NCBI GenBank assembly: GCA_029721515.1 | Contig: CM056550.1 | Span: 22,270,619 to 22,334,618 of the forward strand | DNA from: Synanceia verrucosa | Lineage: Eukaryota > Chordata > Actinopteri > Perciformes > Synanceiidae | Reading direction: 5' to 3' | DNA: 64,000 nucleotides | Shown: piece after piece, positions 12,893 to 24,592 of the stretch | Position numbering within the stretch: position 1 is the first letter of the stretch | Layout: each line of letters starts with the position of its first letter | Made by a program: the position numbers and the translations under genes | Notes under the pieces: model-generated | Database searches by the model: none | Seen by the model: only the letters and a program-made list of their open reading frames with translations | What the model was told of the DNA's origin: nothing

Positions 12893-15384
12893 GACTCAGC
12901 GACGGCAGCGGCAGACCCATGGCGGCTGAAATGTGATACGAAGCAACATATTTCTTAAATTAGTGAATGATCCCCAAAGAAAGAATTGTGGCCACATGTG
13001 GTTTCACCACGGACACGCTGGTGAATCCATCCAGATGCGTCATAATGAATCATCAGTGGTTCTCCCCCCCTAATGGACTTCAACATGCAAGAGTTGGGTG
13101 TCTGTCTGCAGCTGAAAAACCACAGCAGATAACACACAAGCTCTCAGACGAATGTGAAGCTATTGGCCTTTGTTTTCTCAGGTAATTAGGGTGCATTCTC
13201 TTTGTCTTAGAGGCACACACCTTGTTATTGTCTCAGTTTTCTAATATTGAGCCGTTGCAGTTAGACAACTCACCATGAGGCTAAAGCAGAGCAAAGGAAA
13301 CCTAACAAACATACAGGCGTAATGTCGCCTCTTGTAAATCCTTCTTTGCTCTAATGGTCTGAATAACCAGCTGGTGAGCAGCACTGGTCCCCTCCCCCAC
13401 TGTCACCCCCTCATAACCAACCCCTCCACACTCTCTCTGAGGATCCAGCAGAACAATAACACACTGATGGTCCGACAGGGACTTGAGTAATTACAGGTTT
13501 ATGGTGTTTTGTTGTATTTATTTAGTAACTGCAGAGATCTGTGGTGTGTTCAGTGCCAGACTCGAAGAAATGGTGAGCTTTAAGAGTCGTTGATAGAAAT
13601 TAGAGAAAGGATCTCAGTTCAGAGTTTCTTTTTTGGGGGTCTTGCAGATTCCTGCATCAACCAAAAAACAATGGACATGAATGTGGTGCTTATACAGCAT
13701 TGAAAATAACATTAAAGGATAAAACGGGCATTGGCGCTGATCTATTGTCATCAAATCCTTAAAAAAAAACAACCAATCCTTCCAACAGTATTTCATGTGA
13801 AGCCAAAGCCTGATAGTATATTCCTCTGATGCCCATTTTCATGGCATTCGCTGACAGTGACAAAATCCTGATAGTAAATGTTTCATGGGATTAGAGTGTT
13901 GTTTGAGTGATTTATGCATGTAAATGTCATTTCAACCTTTCTCTTTAATCTTTTTTTTAATCTATGAGGTTGAATTATACTACAATATGTTATGTTTATG
14001 TTAAAACGATGTAGTAAAACCAACAAAGATTTGATTGAGTACTTTCTACTAATGAAATTGAAGGAGTAAATAATGGAGGGTGGCACTGTTTGTGGTTGAT
14101 CCTGATGATTTATGAATTTATTTTTAATTAGGGAGGAGTGATATGACATGCAACAAAGCGCTGAGGCAGGTTTATGGCATGCACCTCAACTACTATAGGG
14201 CACTGGGACGTGCTTTGAATTTTCTATGTGATATTTTTTTCAGACTGTGAGCACTATGTCACAACAACAGAAATTCAGTGAAACTCCATGATTCTTGATA
14301 CCCAGTTCAATACAAATCAGTCTCAAGCTTCTCACTAAAAACTCAATTTTACATGATTACATTCAAACACATCATGATACAATTATAACTGATCTTTCAC
14401 CAATATTTTTTTTTCTAAATAGAGCTTGAAGGCATCATAATAACAAAATGCTACCTCCATAAGTTAGCCGTTAGCTCTAGTATTTAGCCAAGCAGGACTG
14501 CTAACAGCTAACACTGCTAGCTTTTCTCTTACACAGATTCATTATTCATAATTTAAGAATATCATCTGGGATTTTTTTTTTTCTTTTGATTATGCACCGG
14601 AGTGTCACCTTGGGTTGTGCTAGTCTCAAATGAAACTCCATTCACCTCCATTATCCTGTCTAATGTCGGACATAGAGTTTAACACAGCCTATTAGACCAT
14701 GTGTCCTGTCTGTCTCAAAGAGCCTCCAGCATCATTTCAGAGCTTTAATTCAGCCTCTTTCTTTCTCACTGAGTTCCCTACGCTTCATCATTTTAAACAG
14801 GAGTGAAGAATTTATATTGAATTCACCTTTTTAGACCTAAATTTGAGCCAGAACACTGGAATTTAAAGAGAAGTAAGAAATTAATCCAGTAAAACAAACA
14901 ACCACAACACATTATTTTCTATTCAGGAATACAAATAAATAACTGAAATGTCGTATCTCAATAAAAATAATGGCATGCTTTGCTATTTTTTTTGAAAACA
15001 GTAAATTCATCAAAAACAACAACAATTACATTTTAGCATTAAATATATCTTTTTGATCAAATAGCCTGCAGCTGGTGGATTAACCATTACAGAAACATAA
15101 AAAGATATTTTCGCAGGACTGATAAGTTATGGCAGTGGAGTGTAAACCCTTAACACTGGGTGGTGCTCTTTATAGAAAAGTGATATTTGAAAACCAGGAC
15201 AAATAAAAATAAAATTGTACACATGATGACTTTATAGAATTTACGGTGAGTGACAAATACATGTCTTTTCTTTATAACTGTTGACTGGACTGACCCTTTA
15301 AATGTGCATATATGATGTTTATTATAGTTTTCCTGTTTGTAAAGAGATTATTAAGGCACCCCACACCCCCACCCTCACCACCAT

Positions 15385-15410
15385 GAGAGAGAGAGAGAGA
15401 GAGAGAGAGA
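15385..15410. repeat. (GA)n microsatellite
   Basis: Thirteen GA units at the left border of the CpG-rich block. Confidence 0.97.
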
Positions 15411-15834
15411 CTGACTCCCACCGGTCATACCGGGAGCTGGAGAGAGAGAAGCAGCACAGAAAGAGAGGCTGTCACGGCGCAGAGACTCTCCAACTTGTTC
15501 ACACCGGAGGAGGGAAAAAACACAACAATTACACGGACTTACAAATGCCATTAATCGCGTAACCGGTAACCGGGATGGAAATACACGAACCGGCAATGAG
15601 AAGTTGTCTGATCCGGGTGATCGAGTGAGCACAGCACGGAATAAACTCATGGTTGGTTTCTCTCTCTGATTCACACTAATATTTCTCCACAGTGTTTATT
15701 CTGGAGATCATTTCTGCGGATGCGTTCAGTTTTTGTTGCGTTTATTTGTCTCCGGTCGGTTCCGCGTCAGAGAAGTTCGTGCGCTCGGGTTTCAGTCTGT
15801 GAAGCGAGCGCGTGCAGAAATGGAAAAGTTTTTT

Positions 15835-15853
15835 GGTGTGTGTGTGTGATTTG

Positions 15854-15884
<31 letters not shown>
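15835..15884. repeat. (GT)n microsatellite, interrupted
   Basis: Two (GT)n runs separated by gatttgact, at the right border of the CpG-rich block. Confidence 0.95.
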
Positions 15885-15886
<2 letters not shown>

Positions 15887-16886
15887 TGTATACAACCGGA
15901 GACGTCGCCAATATAACGGGCTCCTTTCAGTAGAGAATGAATGGGTCACTATGTATTCTAATCTAACTCCAGACCGGTTTAAGATCTGCTGCTGCTTGTG
16001 TTATAACAGCATGTCGTGGAAGAATATCAACGAGAGGATGGTCAATCATAATGTGAAAAAAACCTAATTGCTATCAGTTTTACAAGGGGGTGGTTTTATT
16101 CTGAAAGAATCTGTCACGTTTCTTTGTGATTGTGCAGGAATAGCTGGGTTCCCATTCATGAGATGCGTTTTTGGGGTCTGGCACCGTGAGAGCCAAAACA
16201 AAAGGATTTCCTGCTGGCCAATGAGAGCAGGAGAAGCCTCAGGAAGGACGGAGTGGCCTTCTTGTCTTTGTCCTACCTGAGACACTAAACCAGACCACAG
16301 ACAGCCCTGAGGCAAATGTGGGACTAAATGTTATCCAGATGGGTCTCCATGCGTAATAGAGAGGTTTTTAATGTGACAGTCTGCATTGTTGCACCTTTTA
16401 CTTCCAATTCAGATCATTAGATGTGATGAAAAATAATGTGTTCAAGATCTAAGGAGCCACCTGCTAATTATACTTCCCACAGTCCGCACCACAACACCCT
16501 TAATTGTCTCCGTAACATCTAACAGATCAGGGCAGCTCTGGCCAGGCTCATTTGGATGCATCCCATAGACAGCAACAGAGCGCTGTTGCAATATGGATTT
16601 ATGTGAGGGCTGATAAGTTTTGGTTAATGGTTAAGACTTGGCCCTCAGGGTGCATCGCATCACGTTAACCTCCTCTCTCTTCCCCTCATTACTTTCAAGT
16701 TGAATAAGTTAATGTGCAGAGTCACACAAGGGTGTTTAATTACTGTACTTGAGCTTTCAATTACGCACATGGTATAACTGCTTGCAAGCACATTTGCCAT
16801 GGGGGTTTCACATAGGAAGTGAACTAAATCGGAAAAAAACAGACGAATGTGATGAAAATTAAGAAGTTGAGGGAAGCAGTAATGCT

Positions 16887-17092
16887 GTAGCAGTTAATCA
16901 GTTAGTCAAATGGGTGAAGATTGAAGAATTTAACAAGCAAAATTGCTAAATAGGCTATATTTTGGTTCCAGCTTCTCAAATGTGACAATTTGCTGCTTTT
17001 CTCTGATTTCTATCATTAAGTGAATATTTTAATTTTTGGGGGACTTTTAACTGGACAAAACAAGCAATTCAAAGATCCTGACTAGATAGATA
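16887..17092 (-). mobile_element. hAT-like miniature element, partial reverse copy abutting the piggyBac-like copy C
   Basis: The segment ggttccagcttctcaaatgtgacaatttgctgctttt (about 16965-17001) is the reverse complement of the family's 'agcagcaaat...acatttgagaagctggaacc' block. The surrounding AT-rich DNA fits the family, but its ends are not clear. The TTAA used by the neighbouring element lies at the right border. Confidence 0.5.
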
Positions 17093-17096
17093 TTAA

Positions 17097-17454
17097 CTCG
17101 TTGAGTGCCAGCCGTTTTATAAAACAGAAAATCATATTTCAGCTCAAACAAAAAAGAGACTATTTCATCATGAAAAAAAGTTTGTTTTTGCCCCATTCTT
17201 GTTTTATCAGAGGTAGAGTAGAGGCCACTCCCACCAAAAACACCACTTTTTGTCCAGAATCCGTCCATTTTGCTCTCTAATGGCGATCATCTTCACTTCC
17301 TGCTTTGATCTCTGTGGCGTATACCGGCTCTTCATGCTCTGACTACATCTCCCAGAAGCCCCAACATTACTCACAGGCCGCGGGAGACCGCGATCGGTGA
17401 CCCACTGCAGAAAAACCACTTTGACGTATTATTACGTCAATGGCGCTCAAAGAG
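17097..17454 (-). mobile_element. piggyBac-like miniature element, copy C, complete with TTAA target duplication
   Basis: The 358-bp element is flanked by TTAA at 17093-17096 and 17455-17458. Its ends are imperfect inverted repeats: CTCGTTGAGTGCCA at the left, and CTCTTTGAGCGCCA read inward from the right. Just inside the right end is a perfect palindrome, TTGACGTA-ttat-TACGTCAA (17421-17440). There is no reading frame for a transposase, so it must be mobilised in trans if at all. Assignment to piggyBac rests on the TTAA target; the exact family is inferred. Confidence 0.8.
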
Positions 17455-17631
17455 TTAATAACCATATAAAGATTACATGATGATGCACACACGCTGTATT
17501 GTGTTTACATGGCACTGCTAGACATATACACTGTGTGTGTGTGCCATGTCAGAGTGTATCAGTTTACATACAAGTTGACACAGCCTGTGTGGGAAGCTGA
17601 GAGACATAGGCGTTGTTAACGTGGTGGGGGA

Positions 17632-17650
17632 TTCTCTCTCTCTCTCTCTG
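17632..17650. repeat. (CT)n microsatellite
   Basis: Short run of CT repeats after attct. Confidence 0.9.
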
Positions 17651-20559
17651 TCACTTGCTGCAATATATTATTACGCAGCGAGTGGGATGGATGATTAGAA
17701 TGATTTAAATGCCACGACTGGGTGTAGAGTGTGCACTGTGCGTGGCTTCTGGCAGATTCTCTGTGTTGTTTGAGCTCATTTCATCTCTCCCACCGCAGAT
17801 TTCCGTGGAGTGACTGAAGCACTTTGATGAATTGCTCTGTCCGAGATAAGTTGAGCTGTAATATTTCCGCCTGATCGTTTTTGATTTAGATGCAGCGTTA
17901 GCTTCGGGTCTGTGTAGTGGGTTGATGAAGTATTCATTTAACAGAACTTAAAGTAAATAAACAATGAATCACTCTGCTGCACGTTGTCAAATCTGCATGT
18001 GAAACAGGGCTTTGTGGAACATAATAAAGAGCGAGCAAAAGCAGGCGGAATGAACAGCAAGCTATGCATGTTATAAGTCTTTTTTCAGTTATGAAAAAAC
18101 AAGATGCTCTTTCAATCAGACTTTGATTACCATGTAAATGTGATCACAGCAGGAAATGCAGCATTTAGATTGAATTTTTCCATCATTGGTTTTCATCATA
18201 GGCCAGCTGTAGACTCTTAATTATTGTGATGCAGACAAAGAGAGAATGCCTTTGTTATTGAAATATTTGCTGGAGATTTCTAAAGGGAAAGGAACTCAAT
18301 TGAAATGGCTGAGGGAATCTCTGGGAATTCAATTTAAACAGCCTTTTTAAAGCCACTTCATCATGCAAACTGGGGAGAGTGTGGCAGCATGCACACATGC
18401 ACAGAGCTGTTGCCCTTTTCAGATTCATGGAGGTCGTTATACACTGACAGTGATGAAACATATCCTGTTTGGACAAATGTAGAAGCACAGACTGGATTAG
18501 TTAGAGTCCACAATATGAAACAAGAGTTACTTCAAAGCTGCTGTTTTTGTGTGTGTGTGTGTATTTTTTGGGGTGCTTGTGGGAATAGGCTGGCTTTATT
18601 TGACCCGGCTTGTTCCCATGTTGTTACGGTATTATGTCTCTGTGCAATTTGCAAAACACGCACAAAGAATTTTGTGCAGCGGAGCGGCTTTTATTAGCCG
18701 AGACATTTGGGGTCCTTTTGAAGACATTTGTGTGAATTGTTCTGCCATTCTGAGTTCATTGTTACACAGATTTAACACGCTGACGCTCTTGTTTACTCTC
18801 AAAAGGAGGGTGTCATCTATAAAAATGCTAAATTAACTAGAAATCAGAAGCAATCATAAACGTTGTGCTGTCTGACTTGCTGCCAACATCCTTTTGCTCC
18901 ACTTTTGTCTTTTGTGAGGCTTGTCTGGGACATTTTGCACCAGACGGGGCAACTGGCTGTCCCACAGACTCTGTGTCTCATCCCCAAAACCTCCGACCAG
19001 TCCTTCAGATACCCTGCGCTCTTTCGTTTTCCCAGTGACTCACACAATCTGGCCCTGCTCTGATAACTCTGACATCCTTTTTTCTTCCCTGCTGTGGGAT
19101 ACTTCTCCTGTTTTCAGCCTGAGAGCCTGAAGCAGCCTTGTGTTTCTCAAATGAAGCATTTGACCTCTCTTTTAGGGGTCTTTTATTTCAGGAAGGTTAG
19201 TATCAAGTATGCCTTAGGGGCCACAGTGAGGCACTCCATAGGACTCCTCTGGGAAACATGGCTGTCCATATAGACAACAAACCATGTGTATGCAAGCAAC
19301 ATTAGCACGTGACAGGGTCAGCTGACTGTCCGTTATATGTAACGTACTCTAAAAAGCAAAATGTGAAATACTTCCCTTTAAGTATTGAGTTTAATTTTAT
19401 CAAAATAAATTTGCCTCTGGTAAGCAAGACCAGAGTATTGGGCTTTTATTGTGGAAGGTAAGAATGGTGGGAGTAAATCTGGTAAGCACCATCTTCTTAG
19501 GATTTGCAATGTATTGTTAGAAATTGAATATTTGGGGGTTTTAGGCAAAATAAGCATTGGGTTATGGGAAATTGTGATAAGCATTTTAATTATTTACTGC
19601 CATTCTATTGATTAACATTTAATCAAAAAGTAAACAAACAATAGACAGCCGAATCAATATGAAAACAATAGTTATGCTCCCGATTATTAGAGATTTAGCA
19701 TCAGTGGTTACCAAACTGCACATCCTGAAGCGAACACACTTCTACCTCATCAATATGCAGATTGAGTTTATGCACCAACATAAACAAACCGACTGTCAGG
19801 CGCTGTTTTGTTCAGCGTGTCTATTTAAAGTTACGTCCTGTGCTGTGCAGCATCAAAACACGTCAGGTCTTATAGATGCCATCTTTAGCTTCACTCCTGT
19901 CACCAGTGACCCTTTGTTGCATAAATGTTTCATAGACAGACTGCTGCTTTTTGGTGACAGCAGGCTCCAGGTTTAGACTGAATGATGTGTAGTGGAGACT
20001 GTATCCGGCTGCCTTCCCACTGTGCAGAAGTTGGACTTTGAAACACACAGGAGCGCAGTGATGGATGGATCCTCCACTGAAGATATGTTATGTATTCCTG
20101 ATGAGAGTAATGGATCAGCGGGTACGATTTATGTGGCTGTGGAGTTGCAACCTAGAAGATGCTGCGTGATTGAAGCAGCGGTCCGAGGCTGTTTGTCATT
20201 GTGATTGATGAGCTTCCGGTGATTAAGCCAACACGCTGACAGACATTAATCTGCTTTATCTCGTCAATGACTTGCATGGAAGTTTTTTTTTCTGTGGTGT
20301 TATTGCCTCTAGTAAACAAGGAGGAAGAGTGGCATCATTTTGCTTGTTTCAATCTTGTCTTGTCATAGTCACTGAGGTCTTTAAGAGACATTTTTACAGC
20401 ACTTACTGTCACTAGGCGCAATACATGAAACATCTATAAGTCAGATACGTCCCATTAAAAAATATCTGCCTTACCTACAAAAAGTAACGCACTGTAATTT
20501 GTGTATATGCCATGAAATAAATATATATGTATTCCACAGAATGGGGCGCAATGAATGGA

Positions 20560-20630
20560 GCAAAAATTAACCTAACCTAAGTAGTTTCCTTGTCTAAACC
20601 TAACCAAGATGTTCTCTGTGAAGACGGAAA
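20560..20630 (+). repeat. TAACC-rich dispersed repeat
   Basis: ttaacctaacctaagtagtttccttgtctaaacctaaccaagatgttctctg is the same word pattern as at 21480-21535 and 55060-55140. These 'cctaacc / cctaaacctaacc' tracts are frequent in fish. Too short to classify. Confidence 0.4.
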
Positions 20631-21479
20631 TTGTGAGAAGATATACATGTAGCATAACATGTTGGTGGAAAAAAGAGATGATAATGATAATTCGTTGCAC
20701 ATGAAACCCAAAATGTTTTCAAAAGGCGTGCTTGTCACGTGTCATTATGTACATATCTGAAGGACACTTTTCTGCAATACCCCGAGACACTGCATGGGAC
20801 TTTGAGGTGCTGAGTAAGACGGTAAATTTGGCATCCTGTAGTTGCTGAGTGCCGCTGCCAAGTTGGGGGTCATTGCTTGTATTAATGACGCATGAGAAAC
20901 GTAACCAGCTTTTATTTCCCTCACCATCTGTACCCAGTTGTGCTGTATAGATTGAGACTGCGTTGCGAAGGGGAACGGCCCCCTTTTTTGCAGCTAGTTT
21001 GATTTATAGAGCTGTGTGGTGTGGGGATGATATTACTTATGCAGAGAAAACAGTGTGTTTTCAATTATGTAAATGTCCCTGTTTACTAAACACATCACTG
21101 TTCTTATCTTTTCATTATAAGAATTATGAATGGGGGACATAATGAGTAGTTTATTTTAATTTATGTTGGCTTTCAGTTCATTTTTTCTGTAAAAGACGGC
21201 ACGGATGGATACACATGAAATAAAGATGTTGCTTGAGGTGAGGGGCAATTTAGATACTTAAAGACTCGTAGCACCTAATTGCTGCAATTTGTGTCAAAAC
21301 TGATACTCCTTCTTAGAGTCAAGAATCAAAATTTAACAGTCATGTGTCAGATTTTGAAAACCCCTCGTTAAAACTGATTTTCACCCACACATGCCCCAAA
21401 GGCATTTCCTGCAGCAAGAAGACTCACTGCGGGATGAGGTTGAGATAGACGGGTGGGCGTGCAGAATGTAGTAGTGAAT

Positions 21480-21535
21480 TTCTTTAAACCATAACCTTGA
21501 TCTTTCCCTAACCTTAACCTAGTTATTTGTTGGAT
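21480..21535 (+). repeat. TAACC-rich dispersed repeat
   Basis: Contains aaccataaccttgatctttccctaaccttaacctagtt. It shares 'atgatctttcc(c/t)taacc' with the copy at 55070-55140, so it is probably the same family. Confidence 0.4.
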
Positions 21536-21622
21536 GCAGGTCAGAAAACGCTCATATGAATCAGTTGTGTATAGACTGACATTTTGGTAAATGAGGGATG
21601 TTTATAGCTCTTTATACATGTA

Positions 21623-21658
21623 TATATAAGTATATATATATATATATATATATATATC
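21623..21658. repeat. (TA)n microsatellite
   Basis: Uninterrupted TA run from about 21631, preceded by an imperfect portion. Confidence 0.95.
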
Positions 21659-21970
21659 CTGAGAAAAACTGAATTGAAAAACAATGATTCTGCTTTTACA
21701 CACATTACTAAAATCTATATTTATGCTGCCAGTGGACATGGAATGGATGCTTTCATGTGTTGCCATGGAATCCCTTAGGTTAGCAGAAAGTGTTTGTAGA
21801 CAGTATCTGTCTTCCAAATATCACTCTAATGGGCCTCAACACAGACCTGTGGGGACCTCAGCAATATACAGCACCGGGGAGGGATGTGTTCATTCTCCAA
21901 TTACCTCCAGCTACTCCTTTTAAATGAGCAGCTGAGCAACCTTTCAATACCAAGCCATTTCTCACTGCAC

Positions 21971-22002
21971 TGTTTTTTTTTTTGTTTTTTTTTGTTTTTT
22001 TT
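21971..22002. repeat. Poly(T) tract with G interruptions
   Basis: Three T runs separated by single G residues. A similar tract lies at 22571-22592. Confidence 0.95.
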
Positions 22003-22570
22003 GAATGACCTACAAACCATCGAGATTGTTTCTGATTCATCTCATCACTGAACCATTCAACTCCTCCATCTTCCAAGTAATGGAACTGAGCAGCCCCAGG
22101 GCTGATTTAACCACAGCGAGAAGCTCTGCTCTGACTGGTAAACAAAAAACCTTGCATGCACTTGCCACCTTAGCTGCACGTCTGGCTGAGTTCAGAGGTC
22201 AACGTCGAGTTCCGTTTACCAAGCGGCCTCGAAATGTCCAGCAGAAGTGCCAGACGCACCTGCAGGGCTGCATTTTTTTCAGGCTTGGCAGTGAGGAGAT
22301 GCCCTCCGACCTGGCCCCGGTTCACAAGGAATTTATACAAATGTTTTTTCTTTCCTATCGCTGCAGCTATCAGTTTGTGGGATTATCCCTGCCAAGCTAA
22401 TTTGGAGCTGGAGTCTTATATCTGTGCAAGCAGCCGCCTGCCAGTATAAACCTTTGGCGAACCAATTTTTTTCACTTTGCAAGATGGATGTGCTGTTGTA
22501 GTTAGAACATCCATCCCCCTCCCTCCATTTACCAGGACGTGGCCAAGCAGGTACACTTGTGATTAAACTG

Positions 22571-22592
22571 TTTTTTTTTTTGTTTTTTTTTT
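22571..22592. repeat. Poly(T) tract with a G interruption
   Basis: Two T runs separated by one G. Confidence 0.95.
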
Positions 22593-23889
22593 GCTGCAAT
22601 CTCCTTCCACAGCATACTGAACAGGACACGTATTATTGTGATTTATGCTAAACCTCACACTCAGATTACAGTTCAAGTGATCCTCCTGTGAGAGAGGTGG
22701 ACCACACTGGCAACCGTAAAAAATGAGGATGCTACACAATTAATCCTCCCTATTAAAATGGAGACCTCTTTATGCTCACCCTTAATTTGGAGAATTAACC
22801 TGCTTGCCTGTCTGTTAAGCCTGGAGAATTTGTCCAAGCCTTCATTATTGTGGACACTGCATGTATAATGTAGCAGGCAGAAGATAAAGCGCAGCATCTA
22901 ATAAGTTGAAAATTCACAGGCCAATTTAATATTATGGATCCGCTGGAATGCCCCCGAGTAGCCTCCCTAAAACTGTTTGCATCTTCTGAGTGCAAGAGCG
23001 GTAAGCCAGCCGAATTGGTTATGGCCTACGTTTTGTTAATTCACACGTTTTCTTGGCGGTCATAGGCCAACACTCAATCCACGCACATATCCCTATCTGG
23101 CAGGAGGCTCAGCGCAGTTAGAGATGAACCTTTTGACTGTTAACTAGGTGTGAAACGCTACTCCACAGGATTACTACACGTCTGCTGCAGAACCTAAAGA
23201 AAGTAGGGAATTACTGACGAATCAGGAAGCTGCTCTGAAAACATCACAGCCCGTCGTGCTTTCTCCTCATCATAGTCACAGGTAGAAATGTGCTGTTTGA
23301 TAACTTGGCTGCTTTTTTTCAGTTGCTAGGCACCAACAACTTTCCGTGTTGCATCTACTGTACAGAGAAAAGGTGAATTTCTCTAAGCGTGTCTCCTGGA
23401 ATGCACACAACCGCAGGATTTGATAAATATTTTGGTTTGTTTTTCAGGGAGATACTTGAGTTTTCCCTCAAGTGTTAGTCATAAGCAAACAAGTTTATTT
23501 GATTTTGAGAAAAACTAGCTGAACTGGAAAGAAAGTTTCATTCAAGCCTCATTTGATTTTACAAATGAGCTCCGCTTAGTTTCCTTACTTGCCCAACCAT
23601 CCTTAATCATCTCCTATGAGTCATTATTAGCATCATTTTCTGTCTGCTGGACATCTACTACTAAATATGTGCGTCTACTGAGAACAATGACAAGCAACAA
23701 AACATCCCAGGCGTCCCTTTTATTCTGACTAATGAAAGGAACATTAGTCAATGATAAATGAAAGACTAACAGCACCTCCACACATCACAAATTCATCTCA
23801 CAACCACAACCAATCTTCCACTCAGTCATAATTTCCCTGCAGATTACGTCTGGGTTTGATCCTCTTGAACTTGATTTCTCAGGATGATT

Positions 23890-24400
23890 TCCATCCTGGC
23901 CAATCAACGAATGGTGGGGGGACGGGGGGAGGCGGGTGTTAACGATGACGCTGAACATATGCGCAGAATTTGCTTTGTAGTCTTAGCTGGTTGTAGTTTG
24001 GTTTGGTGCAATGGCGGCAGAGACGGAAGTGAAGGAAACCAATCTGTTTTGTCTAGGCTCCCAAATATTCAGCAATTGAAGTCGGAGCAAGAGGAATGTT
24101 TCACCAGTTTTATTGCTGGCAAAGATGTTGTGGCTTTACTCCCCACGGGGTTCGGGAAAAGTCTTATTTTTCAGGTAGCGCTGTTAGTGGCAAAGGAGTT
24201 GGCTAGCCTGAATGCCAGCGGCGCATTACGTATACATCACAATCAAACCTTGGGTAAAGCGATTGGGTAAAATCAGATCCAATCGTTTCAAACTTCAACA
24301 GAGTTCACGCCTCCTGTTTGAAATTGTTTCTCAATGGAGGAATGCCAGACCCTCTGTACGATAGTATGAGGGTTCGGTAAGACCAGGGTAGTGCCATCTT
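23890..24400 (+). mobile_element. Non-autonomous DNA transposon remnant containing the RecQ-like fragment
   Basis: The interval is richer in GC and CpG than its surroundings. After the helicase fragment it reads accttgggtaaagcgattgggtaaaatcagatccaatcg, which resembles a fish repeat terminal region. It then reaches a short inverted repeat, agaccctc-tgtacgatagta-tgagggttc (about 24348-24376). I could not find the matching left terminus, so the borders and class are uncertain. Confidence 0.4.
24011..24231 (+). pseudogene. RecQ-like helicase N-terminal fragment, mobile-element remnant
   Basis: In the frame of an open stretch from 23884 to 24270, bases from about 24061 encode a segment with QQLKSEQEEC, a helicase Walker A motif (LLPTGFGKS, about 24143-24169) and IFQVALLVAKELA. 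This is the N-terminal end of a RecQ-type SF2 helicase. Similar RecQ-like frames are dispersed in fish genomes, probably carried by DNA transposons. After the LVAKELA block the match stops and the sequence becomes repeat-end DNA, so motifs II-VI are gone. An ATG at 24011 (MAAETEVKE) fits as the ancestral start but is in another frame, which implies a frameshift. It is non-functional as a helicase. Confidence 0.6.
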
Positions 24401-24592
24401 CTTTATATTTCATATAATCACACCGTCTACAGCTAACTAGCAATGAACTGTTACAACAAATTACGCTTGAGTGAGATAAATTTGAATTTCAGTTTTCTCT
24501 ATTGCAGAACCTTCTGAACCCCAATCAGACAAATTCCTAAGAAAAACTAAGAACAAGTATTTTTTTTTTACTATGTAAATCCACATTGGTTT

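Larger units (their letters stand above)
406..15359. other. Intergenic DNA without a recognisable gene
   Basis: AT-rich, with only short unconserved frames on either strand, apart from the repeats listed separately (3455, 4466, 6232, 8393, 8708, 10441 and 12604-12892). No tRNA- or rRNA-like structures were recognised. The stretch 9086-9560 is somewhat richer in CpG and open in one frame, but I recognise no domain there. Confidence 0.6.
15360..15930. promoter_or_regulatory. CpG-rich promoter-like block, candidate chst15 promoter and noncoding first exon
   Basis: Between about 15418 and 15905 there are roughly thirty CpG dinucleotides by eye, while flanking kilobases have very few. The block starts with a (GA)n run at 15385-15410 and ends next to a (GT)n run at 15835-15884. 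It has no long conserved-looking reading frame. Position (about 19 kb upstream of the chst15 coding start) and composition suggest an unmethylated CpG-island promoter with a noncoding first exon. I could not fix a transcription start or donor. It might instead serve an antisense or unrelated transcript. Confidence 0.4.

Noticed and set aside
15302..15674. Overlapping open frames on both strands across the GA repeat
   Set aside because: Low-complexity (GA)n translates as Arg-Glu or Ser-Leu runs, and the rest is CpG-island-like without conserved protein.
22005..22400. 131-codon open frame on the plus strand
   Set aside because: Starts in a poly(T)-flanked region, has no recognisable motif, and overlapping frames are equally open; treated as chance.
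23884..24270. Intact novel helicase gene
   Set aside because: Only the N-terminal helicase segment with motif I is present, the presumed start is out of frame, and the sequence passes into repeat-end DNA.
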